A DNA stretch of 64,000 nucleotides from Pseudomonas sp. FP453 (GTDB lineage: Bacteria; Pseudomonadota; Gammaproteobacteria; Pseudomonadales; Pseudomonadaceae). How positions within the stretch are numbered: position 1 is the stretch's first letter; each line of letters begins with the position of its first letter. The notes under the pieces are model-generated. The model was not told the DNA's origin. It did not search any database and saw only the letters and a program-made list of their open reading frames with translations. Both the position numbers and the translations under genes were made by a program. Below are positions 14,191 through 23,859 of this stretch, piece by piece. Where the stretch lies: the NCBI RefSeq assembly GCF_030687495.1, contig NZ_CP117435.1, positions 4,344,501 through 4,408,500 on the forward strand, in the 5' to 3' direction.

Positions 14191-14970
14191 TCAACTGCGT
14201 GTAGTCACCGGCATCGACTTGACGGCGCCGCTGGCGATCAACTCGGCCAGTTCGGATACGTCGAGCAATGCGCACATGTGTTCGATCACGGTGCCCGCCA
14301 GCCAAGGCCGCTGGCCCCGGTGGCTGCGCCATTTGATTTCGTTCGGGTCCAGGCGCAACGAGCGGCTGACCTGATGCACCGCCAACCCCCACTCGTAGCC
14401 CTGCACCGAGATCACGTATTGCAGGCCCTGGCGGAAGTCGTCGCGGTAGCGGTCGGGCATCACCCAACGCGCGGTGTCGAGGACTTTGAGGTTGCCGGCC
14501 TGGCTGGGCAGGATGCCGAGGAACCACTCCGGTTGCCCGAACAGCGGCGTCAGCTCCTGGCCTTCCAGGGAATAGATCGAGCCCAGGCACACCAGCGGCA
14601 CCGCCAGGGTCAAGCCGGCGACGTCGAACAGCAGGCATTCGAACGGCTCGGCGGCCCAGCTCGGGCGGCCATCGGTGGTGACCGGCGGCGGTGTGATGCT
14701 CGGCGGCAGATGGACTTCCACCACCGGTGCGACCACCACGGGGGCCACTACGGCCGGCGTGATCGGCACCACCACCTGGGCATCGCGGGCTTGTTCTTCG
14801 AGCACCGCCAGCTGGAACTCATCCAGTGTGGCCGGCGGCTCGACGACCGGCTCCAGCACCAGCAGCGGTTCAGGCAGTTCTTCGGCGGTCGCATCCTGGA
14901 GCAAGGCATCCAGGTAGGATTCCAGTGCCAGTTGCGGCCGGGTCTTGAATTCGACAGGACGGTTCATCAA
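14191..14970 (-). CDS. parP: ParP, CheW-domain protein for polar array localisation
   Basis: The 259-residue protein has a Pro/Val-rich linker (about 35-100) and a C-terminal CheW-like domain (about 110-255: PFECLLFDVAGLTLAVPLVCLGSI...). The start overlaps the end of the ParA-like gene by 4 nt, giving translational coupling. In Vibrio and P. aeruginosa such a CheW-domain protein, ParP, works with the ParA-type ATPase ParC to anchor chemotaxis arrays at the cell pole and stabilise CheA in them. Assignment rests on domain layout plus position between parC and cheW. Confidence 0.85.
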   Translation of the reverse strand: MMNRPVEFKTRPQLALESYLDALLQDATAEELPEPLLVLEPVVEPPATLDEFQLAVLEEQARDAQVVVPITPAVVAPVVVAPVVEVHLPPSITPPPVTTDGRPSWAAEPFECLLFDVAGLTLAVPLVCLGSIYSLEGQELTPLFGQPEWFLGILPSQAGNLKVLDTARWVMPDRYRDDFRQGLQYVISVQGYEWGLAVHQVSRSLRLDPNEIKWRSHRGQRPWLAGTVIEHMCALLDVSELAELIASGAVKSMPVTTRS

Positions 14971-15755
14971 GCCACCTGCGCCACAAGCTGCTGGGACAGC
15001 AGGTGCTTGAGCAGCGCGCGGTAGGCCATCACGCCACGGCTCTTGCCGTCGAACTGCGACGGCGTGAGGCCGGCGCGGCTGGCGTCACGCAGGCGCGTGT
15101 CCACCGGGATGTAGCCGTTCCAGATGGTCTCCGGGTAGGCATCGCGCAGTACGCGCAGGGTGCCGAGGGACGCTTGGGTGCGGCGGTCGAACAGGGTCGG
15201 CACGATGCTGAACGGCAGCGCCTGTTTGCGCGAGCGGTTGATCATCGCCAGGGTGCTGACCATGCGTTCCAGGCCTTTGACCGCCAGGTGCTCGGTCTGC
15301 ACCGGGATCACCAACTGCTGGCTGGCCGCCAACGCGTTGACCATCAGCACGCCCAGCAACGGCGGGCTGTCGATGATGGCGTAGTCGAAGTCCTGCCACA
15401 GTTGCGCCAGGGTCTTGGCGATCACCAGGCCCAGGCCGCTCTGCCCCGGCGACTGGCGCTCAAGGGTGGCCAGCGCCGTGCTGGACGGCAGCAGGGAAAT
15501 GCGCTCGTTGCTGGTGGGCAACAGCAGCTGCCCCGGCAGGTCGGCCGGCACGCTGCCCTTGTGCAGGAACAGGTCGTAGCAGCTGTGTTCCAGCGCATCC
15601 GGGTCGTAGCCGAAATAGCTGGTCATCGAGCCGTGGGGGTCGAGGTCGACCACGACCACACGCTTGCCCGCCTCGGCCAGCAAGCCAGCGAGGGCGATGG
15701 AGGTGGTGGTCTTGCCGACCCCACCTTTTTGATTGGCAACTGCCCAGACTCTCAT
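14967..15755 (-). CDS. parC: ParC, ParA-family ATPase of the chemotaxis cluster
   Basis: The 262-residue MinD/ParA-type protein carries a deviant Walker A motif (NQKGGVGKTTTS, residues about 8-19), the VDLDPHGS motif and the IDSPPLLG Walker B region. There is no ParB partner or parS-like site nearby; instead it is coupled to a CheW-domain gene. This is the chromosomal ParC that positions chemotaxis arrays at the pole, not a plasmid or chromosome segregation protein. It lies 50 bp downstream of motD. Confidence 0.88.
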   Translation of the reverse strand: MRVWAVANQKGGVGKTTTSIALAGLLAEAGKRVVVVDLDPHGSMTSYFGYDPDALEHSCYDLFLHKGSVPADLPGQLLLPTSNERISLLPSSTALATLERQSPGQSGLGLVIAKTLAQLWQDFDYAIIDSPPLLGVLMVNALAASQQLVIPVQTEHLAVKGLERMVSTLAMINRSRKQALPFSIVPTLFDRRTQASLGTLRVLRDAYPETIWNGYIPVDTRLRDASRAGLTPSQFDGKSRGVMAYRALLKHLLSQQLVAQVA

Positions 15756-15805
15756 TCAGTTGGTTCCTCCCGGTGGGCACAGGCGCGACCGAGACATTGC
15801 ATAGG

Positions 15806-16693
15806 TTATTGAGCCGGTGACGGAGAATTGACGGAGCTCTGCCGAACCGGCGGCGTTACCACTGCCGGTGCAGTTTGTGTGCCAGCGCGCTTCAAGGCCG
15901 CGTCCGGTGTTGCATTGGCCGTGCCGGTACCGGTCAGGCTGCGGCGCACATCGAGGTTGCGCGACACCACCAGCACCACCCTGCGGTTCTTCGCGCGGCC
16001 TTCCACCGTGGCGTTGTTCGCCACCGGCTGGAATTCGCCATAACCCACCGACGCCATGCGCCCGGGGTTCACGCCTTGCATCGCGAGCATGCGCACGATG
16101 CTCGATGCGCGCGCCGACGACAGTTCCCAGTTGGTCGGGTACTGCGCGGTGCTGATGGGGAAATTGTCGGTGAAGCCTTCGACGTGGATCGGGTTCTCGA
16201 ACGGTTTGAGAATGCCCGCGACCTTGTCGATGATGGTGAACGCCTGGTCACTGGGCAGCGCATCGGCACTGGCGAACAGCAGGCTGGAATTGAGTTCGAT
16301 CTCGACCCACAACTCATTGCCGCGCACGGTCATCTGGTTGGAGCTGATCAAGTCGCCAAAGGCCGCGCTGATATCGTCGGCGATGCTTTTCAGCGGGTCG
16401 CTGGTGCCACCGACGCCAGCGGCGGTTTCGTCGCTGTCGTTGACCAGCGGCTTGGCCGGGGTCACGGTCCTGGGCCGTTCCTCACCAATGGGAATCGGCT
16501 TGAGCGAGCGATCGGCGTCGTTGAACACGCCGATCAGCGCTTGGGAAATGACTTTGTACTTGCCTTCGTTGATCGACGAGATGGAGTACATCACCACGAA
16601 AAACGCGAACAGCAAGGTGATGAAGTCCGCGTAGGACACCAGCCAGCGTTCATGGTTGACGTGCTCTTCAGGCTCGCGACGGCGACGGCTCAC
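15806..16693 (-). CDS. motD: Flagellar stator protein MotD (MotB-like)
   Basis: An ATG at 16699 sits only one base after GGAGGT; the GTG at 16693 has the usual 7-nt spacing, so I prefer it (295 aa). The N-terminus has a short basic tail, then the stator helix SYADFITLLFAFFVVMYS with the proton-binding Asp. The C-terminal half is an OmpA-like peptidoglycan-binding domain (FADA..., GFTDNFPI, NWELSSARA, GYGEFQPVANN, RRVVLVV). It follows motC in the che operon. MotCD is the second stator of Pseudomonas, important on viscous media and surfaces. Confidence 0.93.
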   Translation of the reverse strand: MSRRRREPEEHVNHERWLVSYADFITLLFAFFVVMYSISSINEGKYKVISQALIGVFNDADRSLKPIPIGEERPRTVTPAKPLVNDSDETAAGVGGTSDPLKSIADDISAAFGDLISSNQMTVRGNELWVEIELNSSLLFASADALPSDQAFTIIDKVAGILKPFENPIHVEGFTDNFPISTAQYPTNWELSSARASSIVRMLAMQGVNPGRMASVGYGEFQPVANNATVEGRAKNRRVVLVVSRNLDVRRSLTGTGTANATPDAALKRAGTQTAPAVVTPPVRQSSVNSPSPAQ

Positions 16694-16708
16694 AATCATG
16701 ACCTCCCA

Positions 16709-17449
16709 TCAGTCCATGAAGCCCTGGAGCTTCAATTCGATGGAGCGCGGGTTCTCGCCCTCGGCAATCGACAGGATGCCTTCCAGCAACATTTCGCGGT
16801 AACGCGACTGGCGCTGGGCAATCGACTTGAGCTTGCTCGCCACCGGCAACAACACCAGGTTGGCACTGGCCACGCCGTAGATGGTGGCGACAAACGCCAC
16901 GGCAATGCCGCTGCCCAGTTGCGAAGGGTCGGCGAGGTTGCCCATCACGTGGATCAGGCCCATCACCGCACCGATGATGCCGATGGTCGGCGCGTAGCCG
17001 CCCATGCTTTCAAAGACTTTGGCGGCGTTGATATCGCGGCTTTCCTGGGTGTAGAAATCCACTTCCAGAATGCTGCGAATCGCTTCCGGCTCGGCGCCGT
17101 CCACCAGCAGTTGCAGGCCTTTGCGCGCGTAGCTGTCGGGCTCGGCATCGGCCACGCCTTCGAGGCCCAGCAGGCCTTCCTTGCGGGCGGTGAGGCTCCA
17201 GTTGACCACGCGATCAATGCCACCGGCCAGGTCGACGCGCGGCGGAAAGATGATCCACACCAGGATCTGCATGGCGCGCTTGAACGAGCTCAACGGCGAC
17301 TGCAACAACGCCGCACCGACGGTGCCGCCGATCACGATCAACGCGGCCGGGCCGTTGGCCAGCGCACCAAGGTGGCCGCCTTCGAGGTAGTTGCCGCCGA
17401 TGATGGCGACAAACGCCATGATGATGCCGATCAGGCTCAACACATCCAT
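16709..17449 (-). CDS. motC: Flagellar stator protein MotC (MotA-like)
   Basis: This 246-residue membrane protein has four predicted helices and the MotA/TolQ-type signature around GGYAPTIGIIGAVMGLIHVMGN with conserved prolines. It begins where cheB ends (1-nt overlap region) and is followed by motD, forming the motCD stator pair. The stator conducts protons and drives rotation against FliG. Confidence 0.94.
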   Translation of the reverse strand: MDVLSLIGIIMAFVAIIGGNYLEGGHLGALANGPAALIVIGGTVGAALLQSPLSSFKRAMQILVWIIFPPRVDLAGGIDRVVNWSLTARKEGLLGLEGVADAEPDSYARKGLQLLVDGAEPEAIRSILEVDFYTQESRDINAAKVFESMGGYAPTIGIIGAVMGLIHVMGNLADPSQLGSGIAVAFVATIYGVASANLVLLPVASKLKSIAQRQSRYREMLLEGILSIAEGENPRSIELKLQGFMD

Positions 17450-18576
17450 TAGAGGCAGGCCTCCACCAGATGCTTGCCGATGTCGTCCAGGCTGTAGATG
17501 GCGTCGGCCAGGTCAGCCTTGACGATGGCCATGGGCATGCCATAGATCACGCAGCTGGCTTCGTCCTGGGCCCAGATCGCACTGCCGCCCTGCTTGAGCA
17601 GGCGCGCGCCTTCACGGCCGTCGGCGCCCATGCCGGTGAGGACCACCGCCAGAACTTTGTCGCCGTAGGACTTGGCGGCCGAACCGAAGGTGATGTCCAC
17701 GCACGGCTTGTAGTTCAGGCGTTCATCCCCCGGCAGGATTTTGATCGCGCCACGGCCATCCACCATCATCTGCTTGCCACCCGGGGCCAGCAGCGCCAGG
17801 CCAGGGCGCAGGATGTCGCCATCCTCGGCTTCCTTGACGCTGATGCGGCACAGCTTGTCGAGGCGTTCGGCGAAGGCCTTGGTGAACGCGGCGGGCATGT
17901 GCTGGATCAGCACGATGGGCGCCGGGAAGTTCGCCGGCAATTGCGTCAACACCCGCTGCAGGGCCACCGGGCCGCCGGTGGACGTACCAATGGCGACCAG
18001 CTTGTAGGCTTTGCGCTTGGGCGCTGGCGAGTGCGCGCTCGGCGCTGCGGCGCGAACCGGTGCGGCGGCTGGCGCAGGCCGGGGCACCGGCGCAGGGGCC
18101 GGGCGACCGAACGACGACGTCGGCGCAGGCGCCGCCGCAACCGGTGCAGGCGCAGGCGCGCTGAACAGGCTGCGACGGTTGCTGCGGGAAATGCTGTGGA
18201 CTTTCTCGCACAGCAGTTGCTTGACCTTCTCGGGGTTGCGCGAGATGTCTTCGAAATTCTTCGGCAGGAAGTCCACCGCACCCGCGTCCAGCGCATCGAG
18301 AGTGACTCGGGCGCCTTCGTGGGTCAGCGAGGAGAACATCAACACCGGGGTCGGGCAGCGTTGCATGATGTGGCGGACTGCGGTGATGCCATCCATCATC
18401 GGCATCTCGTAGTCCATGGTGATGACGTCAGGCTTCAACGCAATGGCTTGATCAATCGCCTCTTTGCCGTTGGTGGCCGTGCCGACCACCTGGATGCTTG
18501 GATCGGCGGAAAGAATTTCCGAGACGCGGCGGCGGAAGAAACCCGAATCGTCCACCACCAGGACCTTGACTGCCAT
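17449..18576 (-). CDS. cheB: Chemotaxis protein-glutamate methylesterase CheB
   Basis: The frame is open to 18627, but ATG 18576 ([13 protein letters not shown]) has GGAG 6 nt upstream and starts exactly at the receiver domain; the product is 375 residues. Residues 1-120 are a receiver with phospho-acceptor Asp55 (VITMDYEMP). An Ala/Pro-rich linker of about 60 residues follows. The C-terminal methylesterase domain has the IGTSTGGP nucleophile motif and QHMPAAFT. It removes methyl groups from chemoreceptors after phosphorylation by CheA. Confidence 0.95.
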   Translation of the reverse strand: MAVKVLVVDDSGFFRRRVSEILSADPSIQVVGTATNGKEAIDQAIALKPDVITMDYEMPMMDGITAVRHIMQRCPTPVLMFSSLTHEGARVTLDALDAGAVDFLPKNFEDISRNPEKVKQLLCEKVHSISRSNRRSLFSAPAPAPVAAAPAPTSSFGRPAPAPVPRPAPAAAPVRAAAPSAHSPAPKRKAYKLVAIGTSTGGPVALQRVLTQLPANFPAPIVLIQHMPAAFTKAFAERLDKLCRISVKEAEDGDILRPGLALLAPGGKQMMVDGRGAIKILPGDERLNYKPCVDITFGSAAKSYGDKVLAVVLTGMGADGREGARLLKQGGSAIWAQDEASCVIYGMPMAIVKADLADAIYSLDDIGKHLVEACL

Positions 18577-18623
18577 AAACACTCCGTTAGGCGGGGCGGG
18601 CAAACCGCCCTGCCCCACCAGAA

Positions 18624-20822
18624 TCAAATACGCCGAGCGGCGTAACGCTTGAGCATGCTCGGAACATCGAGAATCAGCGCGATCCGACCGTCACCGGTGA
18701 TGGTCGCGCCCGACATGCCCGGGGTTCCCTGCAGCATTTTGCCCAAAGGCTTGATCACCACTTCTTCCTGGCCAACCAGTTGATCAACGACAAAGCCGAT
18801 CCGCTGAGTGCCCACGGAGAGGATCACCACATGGCCTTCGCGCTGCTCTTCATGCTTGGCCGATGCCACCAGCCAGCGCTTGAGGTAGAACAGTGGCAAC
18901 GCCTTGTCGCGCACGATCACCACTTCCTGGCCGTCCACCACGTTGGTGCGCGACAGGTCGAGGTGGAAGATCTCGTTGACGTTGACCAGCGGGAAGGCGA
19001 ACGCCTGGTTGCCCAGCATCACCATCAGGGTCGGCATGATCGCCAAGGTCAACGGCACCTTGATCACGATCTTCGAGCCCTGGCCCTTGGTCGAGTAGAT
19101 ATTGATCGAGCCGTTGAGCTGGCTGATCTTGGTCTTCACCACGTCCATGCCCACACCGCGGCCGGACACGTCGGAGATCTCGGTCTTGGTCGAGAAGCCC
19201 GGGGCGAAGATCAGGTTGTAGCACTCGGTGTCGGTCAGGCGGTCGGCGGCGTCCTTGTCCATCACGCCACGCTTGACCGCGATATTGCGCAGGATCGCCG
19301 GGTCCATGCCTTTGCCGTCATCGGTGATCGACAGCAGGATATGGTCGCCTTCCTGTTCCGCCGCCAGAATCACCTTGCCGTTGCGGGACTTGCCCGAGGC
19401 TTCGCGTTCTTCCGGGGTTTCGACGCCGTGGTCGACGGCGTTGCGCACCAAGTGGACCAGCGGGTCGGCCAGGGCCTCGACAAGGTTTTTGTCGAGGTCG
19501 GTTTCTTCACCCACCAGTTCCAGGTTGATCTCTTTCTTCAGCTGGCGCGCAAGGTCGCGAACCAGGCGCGGGAAGCGGCCGAAGACTTTCTTGATCGGCT
19601 GCATCCGCGTTTTCATCACGGCGGTTTGCAGGTCGGCAGTGACCACGTCGAGGTTCGACACGGCCTTTTGCATGGCTTCATCGCCGCTGCTCAGGCCCAG
19701 GCGCACCAGGCGGTTACGCACCAGGACCAGTTCGCCGACCATGTTCATGATGTCGTCCAGGCGTGCGGTATCCACCCGCACGGTGGTTTCGGCTTCACTG
19801 GCAGGCTTTTCCGCGGCGGCCGCTGCCGGTGCCGCAGCCCGTGCAGGCGCTGCTGCGGCGGCAGGTGCCGGAGCGGGTTTGGCCGCCACCGGTGCCGCTG
19901 CCTTGGCGGCCACTGGTGCAGGAGTTGCGACCGCAGCCGAGGCCGAGGCCCCCACTTCGGTGAACTTGCCTTTGCCGTGCAACTCGTCCAGCAGGGACTC
20001 GAATTCGTGATCGGAAATCAGGCCGTCAGCAGCCGGTGCAGCAGCAGCCGTTGGCGCCGCAGCCGCGACTTCCGGCAAGGCGTCGGCCACGAACGTACCC
20101 TTGCCGTGCAGTTGGTCGAGCAACGCTTCGAATTCATCGTCGGTGATGTCGGTGCTGGCAGGCGCGGCAGGCGCCTCGACAGCAGCGGCAGGCGCAACCG
20201 CATCGGCAGCGAACTGGCCTTTGCCGTGCAACTGGTCGAGCAACGATTCGAATTCGGCGTCGGTGATGTCTTCGCCCGTTGGCGCAGCAACTGCCGCCAC
20301 CGGAGCTTCGGCCTCAGCCTTGACCGCATTGAGGGAGTTGAGCAGCTGTTCGAACTCGCTGTCCGTCACATCCGCCTCGGCCTCGACCACAGGCTCCGGC
20401 GCCGCTTCTGCGACAGGCGCAGCCGAGGTGTCGGCCGGCTCTGCCAGGCGCGCCAGGGCGGCCAGCAGTTCCGGGGTGGCCGCGGTGATCGGTGCACGTT
20501 CGCGCACCTCGCTGAACATGCCGTTGACCGCATCCAGTGCTTCGAGAATCACGTCCATCAATTCCGAATCAACGTGACGCTCACCCTTGCGCAGGATGTC
20601 GAACACGTTCTCGGCGATGTGGCAGCACTCCACCAGCTCATGGAGCTGGAGGAAGCCGGCGCCCCCTTTTACAGTGTGAAAACCGCGAAAAATTGCATTG
20701 AGCAGGTTCGCATCATCCGGTCGGCTTTCCAGCTCGACCAGTTGCTCGGACAACTGCTCTAAAATTTCGCCGGCCTCTACAAGGAAATCCTGAAGGATTT
20801 CTTCATCGGCGCCGAAGCTCAT
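18624..20822 (-). CDS. cheA: Chemotaxis histidine kinase CheA
   Basis: The 732-residue kinase has an N-terminal Hpt domain with phosphorylatable His49 ([10 protein letters not shown]). A long Ala-rich region follows, containing four copies of a short motif of the form EFExLLDxLHGKG. Next are the dimerisation helices, the ATP-binding domain (N box NAVDHGVE, G1 DDGKGMD, G2 [10 protein letters not shown]) and a C-terminal CheW-like domain ([18 protein letters not shown]). It is co-transcribed with cheZ and cheY. The linker repeats are described under findings. Confidence 0.96.
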   Translation of the reverse strand: MSFGADEEILQDFLVEAGEILEQLSEQLVELESRPDDANLLNAIFRGFHTVKGGAGFLQLHELVECCHIAENVFDILRKGERHVDSELMDVILEALDAVNGMFSEVRERAPITAATPELLAALARLAEPADTSAAPVAEAAPEPVVEAEADVTDSEFEQLLNSLNAVKAEAEAPVAAVAAPTGEDITDAEFESLLDQLHGKGQFAADAVAPAAAVEAPAAPASTDITDDEFEALLDQLHGKGTFVADALPEVAAAAPTAAAAPAADGLISDHEFESLLDELHGKGKFTEVGASASAAVATPAPVAAKAAAPVAAKPAPAPAAAAAPARAAAPAAAAAEKPASEAETTVRVDTARLDDIMNMVGELVLVRNRLVRLGLSSGDEAMQKAVSNLDVVTADLQTAVMKTRMQPIKKVFGRFPRLVRDLARQLKKEINLELVGEETDLDKNLVEALADPLVHLVRNAVDHGVETPEEREASGKSRNGKVILAAEQEGDHILLSITDDGKGMDPAILRNIAVKRGVMDKDAADRLTDTECYNLIFAPGFSTKTEISDVSGRGVGMDVVKTKISQLNGSINIYSTKGQGSKIVIKVPLTLAIMPTLMVMLGNQAFAFPLVNVNEIFHLDLSRTNVVDGQEVVIVRDKALPLFYLKRWLVASAKHEEQREGHVVILSVGTQRIGFVVDQLVGQEEVVIKPLGKMLQGTPGMSGATITGDGRIALILDVPSMLKRYAARRI

Positions 20823-20833
20823 GTGGGTGCTCC

Positions 20834-21622
20834 TTAGAAGCCTAAACTGGATAACAGGTCATCAACATCATCTTGACCCGATACAACGTCTTCACGTTTA
20901 TCGGCATGAATCTGCGGACCTTCACCCTTGGCGAGATGTTTTTGTGGATCTTTTTCCGAGAGGATCGCTTCGCGGTCATGTTCGATGCCGGCAAAACGGT
21001 CAACCTGGCCTGCCATGAGCACCAATTTGAGCAAATTGCTTTCCACTTCGGTGACCAGTTGGGTCACGCGCTTGATCACCTGACCGGTGAGGTCCTGGTA
21101 ATCCTGGGCCAGCAGAATGTCATTGAGGTTGCTGGAAACCGTGCGGTTGTCCTGCTCGCTGCGTGACAGGAAACCTTCGACCCGACGCGCCAATTCACGA
21201 AACTCTTCGGCCCCGACTTCGCGACGCATGAAGCGGCCCCAGTCGTGGCCCAAGGCCTGGGCTTCGTTGGCCATGCCGTTGACCAGGGGCGTGGCGTTTT
21301 CCACCAGGTCCATGGTGCGGTTGGCCGCCGCCTCAGTCAGCCTGACCACATAGGACAGGCGTTCGGTGGCATCGGTAATCTGCGAGATTTCTTCGGCCTG
21401 GGGCATGTGCGGGTCAATCTGGAAATTGACGATCGCACTGTGCAGCTCGCGTGTGAGCTTGCCCACTTCCTGGTACAGGCCACGGTCACGGGTCTGGTTG
21501 AGCTCATGGATCAACTGCACCGCGTCGCCGAACTGGCCTTTTTCAAGGCTGTCGACCAACTGGTGAGCATGCTTCTTCAGGGTCGACTCGAAGTCTCCCT
21601 GTGATGTTTCTTTATGCTCCAT
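20834..21622 (-). CDS. cheZ: CheY-P phosphatase CheZ
   Basis: The 262-residue helical protein contains the CheZ catalytic segment (NDILLAQDYQDLTGQVIKR, with the conserved Gln in AQDYQDLTGQ) and ends with the CheY-binding tail (QDDVDDLLSSLGF). It lies between cheY and cheA with small gaps. CheZ dephosphorylates CheY-P to reset the motor. Confidence 0.95.
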   Translation of the reverse strand: MEHKETSQGDFESTLKKHAHQLVDSLEKGQFGDAVQLIHELNQTRDRGLYQEVGKLTRELHSAIVNFQIDPHMPQAEEISQITDATERLSYVVRLTEAAANRTMDLVENATPLVNGMANEAQALGHDWGRFMRREVGAEEFRELARRVEGFLSRSEQDNRTVSSNLNDILLAQDYQDLTGQVIKRVTQLVTEVESNLLKLVLMAGQVDRFAGIEHDREAILSEKDPQKHLAKGEGPQIHADKREDVVSGQDDVDDLLSSLGF

Positions 21623-21640
21623 AGCTCCCCCGCGATGGCA

Positions 21641-22015
21641 TTAGCCGTGGATGCGTTCGAAGATTTTCTCGATCTTCTCTTTCAGCGCCAATGCCGTGAA
21701 AGGCTTGACCACGTAACCGTTGACCCCGGCCTGGGCGGCTTCGATGATCTGTTCACGCTTGGCTTCGGCGGTCACCATCAGCACCGGCAAGCTGCGCAAT
21801 TTTTCGTCCGCACGCACGTGGCGCAGCAGGTCGATACCGGTCATGCCCGGCATGTTCCAGTCGGTTACCAGAAAGTCGATGCTCCCGCTGTTGAGGATCG
21901 GAATCGCCGTAATGCCGTCATCCGCCTCGACCGTGTTTGTGAACCCAAGGTCACGCAACAGGTTTTTAATGATCCGCCGCATCGTTGAGAAGTCATCAAC
22001 GATGAGGATTTTCAT
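21641..22015 (-). CDS. cheY: Chemotaxis response regulator CheY
   Basis: The 124-residue single receiver domain starts at [10 protein letters not shown] (ATG 22015); the frame extends to a TTG at 22039 but the shorter start matches the family. The acidic pocket is present (VDD), with phospho-acceptor Asp52 (LVTDWNMPG), the Thr in MVTAEA and Lys in VKPFTA. It is the first gene of the che-mot-par operon and binds FliM when phosphorylated. Confidence 0.96.
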   Translation of the reverse strand: MKILIVDDFSTMRRIIKNLLRDLGFTNTVEADDGITAIPILNSGSIDFLVTDWNMPGMTGIDLLRHVRADEKLRSLPVLMVTAEAKREQIIEAAQAGVNGYVVKPFTALALKEKIEKIFERIHG

Positions 22016-22183
22016 GTTCTTGTCCAATTCGACCTCCAAGCAGTCTTAAACGCGCCCAGCACCTGGACGCGCCATTTCAATCAACAGGCGTTACACAAAA
22101 AGGACTGCCCAGGGCACCACGGGGCAAACCCGCAAAAGCCGGTGGCCTTCACGGGTTCGCCTGCAGTGTCCCCACACCGCCTG

Positions 22184-22924
22184 TCAGCGCGCGCGCCACT
22201 CTCCCAATCGCCCCCGCAAGCGGGCTGCGCACTGGCTATGCAGCTGGCTGACACGCGACTCGCTGACCCCCAGGACCTCACCGATTTCCTTGAGGTTCAG
22301 CTCTTCGTCGTAGTACAGCGCCAAGACCAGTCGCTCACGCTCCGGCAAATTGGCAATCGCGTCCGCCAACGCGCCCTGGAAACGTTCGTCTTCCAGGTCA
22401 CGCGACGGCTCAAGATGTGCACTTGCGCCGTCCTCATGCAGCCCCTCGTGTTCGCCGTCCTGTAGCAGGTCGTCGAAACTGAACAGGCGGCTGCCCAAGG
22501 TATCGTTCAAAATCCCGTAGTAATCGTCGAGACTCAATTGGAGTTCGGCCGCAACTTCGTGATCTTTAGCGTCGCGACCGGTTTTTGCTTCAATTGCACG
22601 AATTGCGTCACTGACCATGCGTGTATTGCGGTGTACCGAACGCGGCGCCCAATCCCCTTTACGCACTTCATCGAGCATCGCACCCCGGATGCGGATACCC
22701 GCATACGTCTCGAAACTCGCACCCTTGCTCGCGTCGTATTTGGTCGAGACTTCGAGCAGGCCGATCATGCCAGCCTGGATCAAGTCTTCGACCTGCACAC
22801 TCGCGGGCAAACGCGCCAGCAGGTGATAGGCGATGCGTTTGACCAGAGGCGCATAGCGCTCGATCAATTCGCCCTGGCTGTCACGTGCCGACTTCTTGTA
22901 AAGGTTGTAGCCGCTGGCTGTCAT
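22184..22924 (-). CDS. fliA: Flagellar sigma factor FliA (sigma-28)
   Basis: The start at 22924 overlaps the fleN stop as ATGA, so I reject the longer in-frame extension; the product is 246 residues. It has sigma-70-family region 2 (LVKRIAYHLLARLPASVQVEDLIQAGMIGLLE), region 3 and a region 4.2 helix-turn-helix (LKEIGEVLGVSESRVSQLHSQ). FliA directs late flagellar genes such as fliC, whose upstream region carries a matching promoter at 52638-52664. Confidence 0.96.
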   Translation of the reverse strand: MTASGYNLYKKSARDSQGELIERYAPLVKRIAYHLLARLPASVQVEDLIQAGMIGLLEVSTKYDASKGASFETYAGIRIRGAMLDEVRKGDWAPRSVHRNTRMVSDAIRAIEAKTGRDAKDHEVAAELQLSLDDYYGILNDTLGSRLFSFDDLLQDGEHEGLHEDGASAHLEPSRDLEDERFQGALADAIANLPERERLVLALYYDEELNLKEIGEVLGVSESRVSQLHSQCAARLRGRLGEWRAR

Positions 22925-23754
22925 AGCACCGGTCCTGCGCTCGTCTGATGCACCAATCGCTCGACGAAAAACTCCAGATGCCCCCGCGGGTTGGCGGGCA
23001 ACGGCCAGGTATCGACCTTCTGGGCAATAGCCTTGAACGCCAGTGCGCACTTCGAACGAGGGAACGCTTCATAGACCGCACGCTGCTTTTGCACGGCCTT
23101 GCGCACACACTCGTCATAGGGAACTGCGCCGACGTATTGTAAGGCGACATCGAGGAAGCGATCCGTGACCTTGGTCAACTTGGCGAACAGGTTGCGGCCT
23201 TCTTGCGGGCTCTGGGCCATGTTGGCCAGGACCCGGAAGCGGTTCATGCCGTAGTCACGGTTGAGCAGCTTGATCAGGGCGTAGGCGTCGGTGATCGAGG
23301 TGGGTTCATCGCAGACCACCAGCAAGACTTCCTGCGCGGCGCGCACAAAGCTGACCACGGACTCGCCGATCCCGGCGGCGGTGTCGATCACCAGCACGTC
23401 GAGGTTGTCGCCGATATCACTGAACGCCTGGATCAGGCCGGCATGTTGCGCCGGGCTCAGGTGCACCATGCTCTGGGTGCCCGAGGCGGCCGGCACGATG
23501 CGGATCCCGCCAGGCCCCTGCAGCAGCACGTCGCGCAGCTCACAGCGGCCCTCGATCACATCGGCAAGGGTATGTTTGGGCGTCAGCCCCAGCAGAACGT
23601 CGACGTTCGCCAGCCCCAGGTCAGCATCCAGCAGCATGACGCGACGGCCAAGCTCTGCCAGGGCCAGGGACAAATTCACTGACACGTTAGTTTTCCCGAC
23701 GCCACCTTTGCCGCCGGTCACCGCGATCACCTGTACGGGATGCATGCTGCCCAT
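22921..23754 (-). CDS. fleN: Flagellar number regulator FleN (FlhG), MinD-like ATPase
   Basis: The 277-residue ParA/MinD-type ATPase has the deviant Walker A motif TGGKGGVGKTNVS, the LLDADLGLANVD motif and VIDTAAGI. In Pseudomonas FleN binds FleQ and restrains flagellar gene expression so that flagellar number stays low. It is coupled to fliA by a 4-nt overlap and lies 105 bp downstream of flhF. Confidence 0.95.
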   Translation of the reverse strand: MGSMHPVQVIAVTGGKGGVGKTNVSVNLSLALAELGRRVMLLDADLGLANVDVLLGLTPKHTLADVIEGRCELRDVLLQGPGGIRIVPAASGTQSMVHLSPAQHAGLIQAFSDIGDNLDVLVIDTAAGIGESVVSFVRAAQEVLLVVCDEPTSITDAYALIKLLNRDYGMNRFRVLANMAQSPQEGRNLFAKLTKVTDRFLDVALQYVGAVPYDECVRKAVQKQRAVYEAFPRSKCALAFKAIAQKVDTWPLPANPRGHLEFFVERLVHQTSAGPVL

Positions 23755-23859
23755 TTTATTTCTTTACCTTGTCTTGCTTAGACGCAGGCTACATGGCTTG
23801 GCCGCGTGAATCGCTTGCAGACCATCGATGTAGGTACATTTCACGGTGTTCGTACTGCC

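Noticed and set aside
18780..20762. Long plus-strand frames opposite cheA and other flagellar genes
   Set aside because: They are in register with genuine minus-strand genes, have skewed His/Arg/Gln-rich composition and no recognisable motifs.
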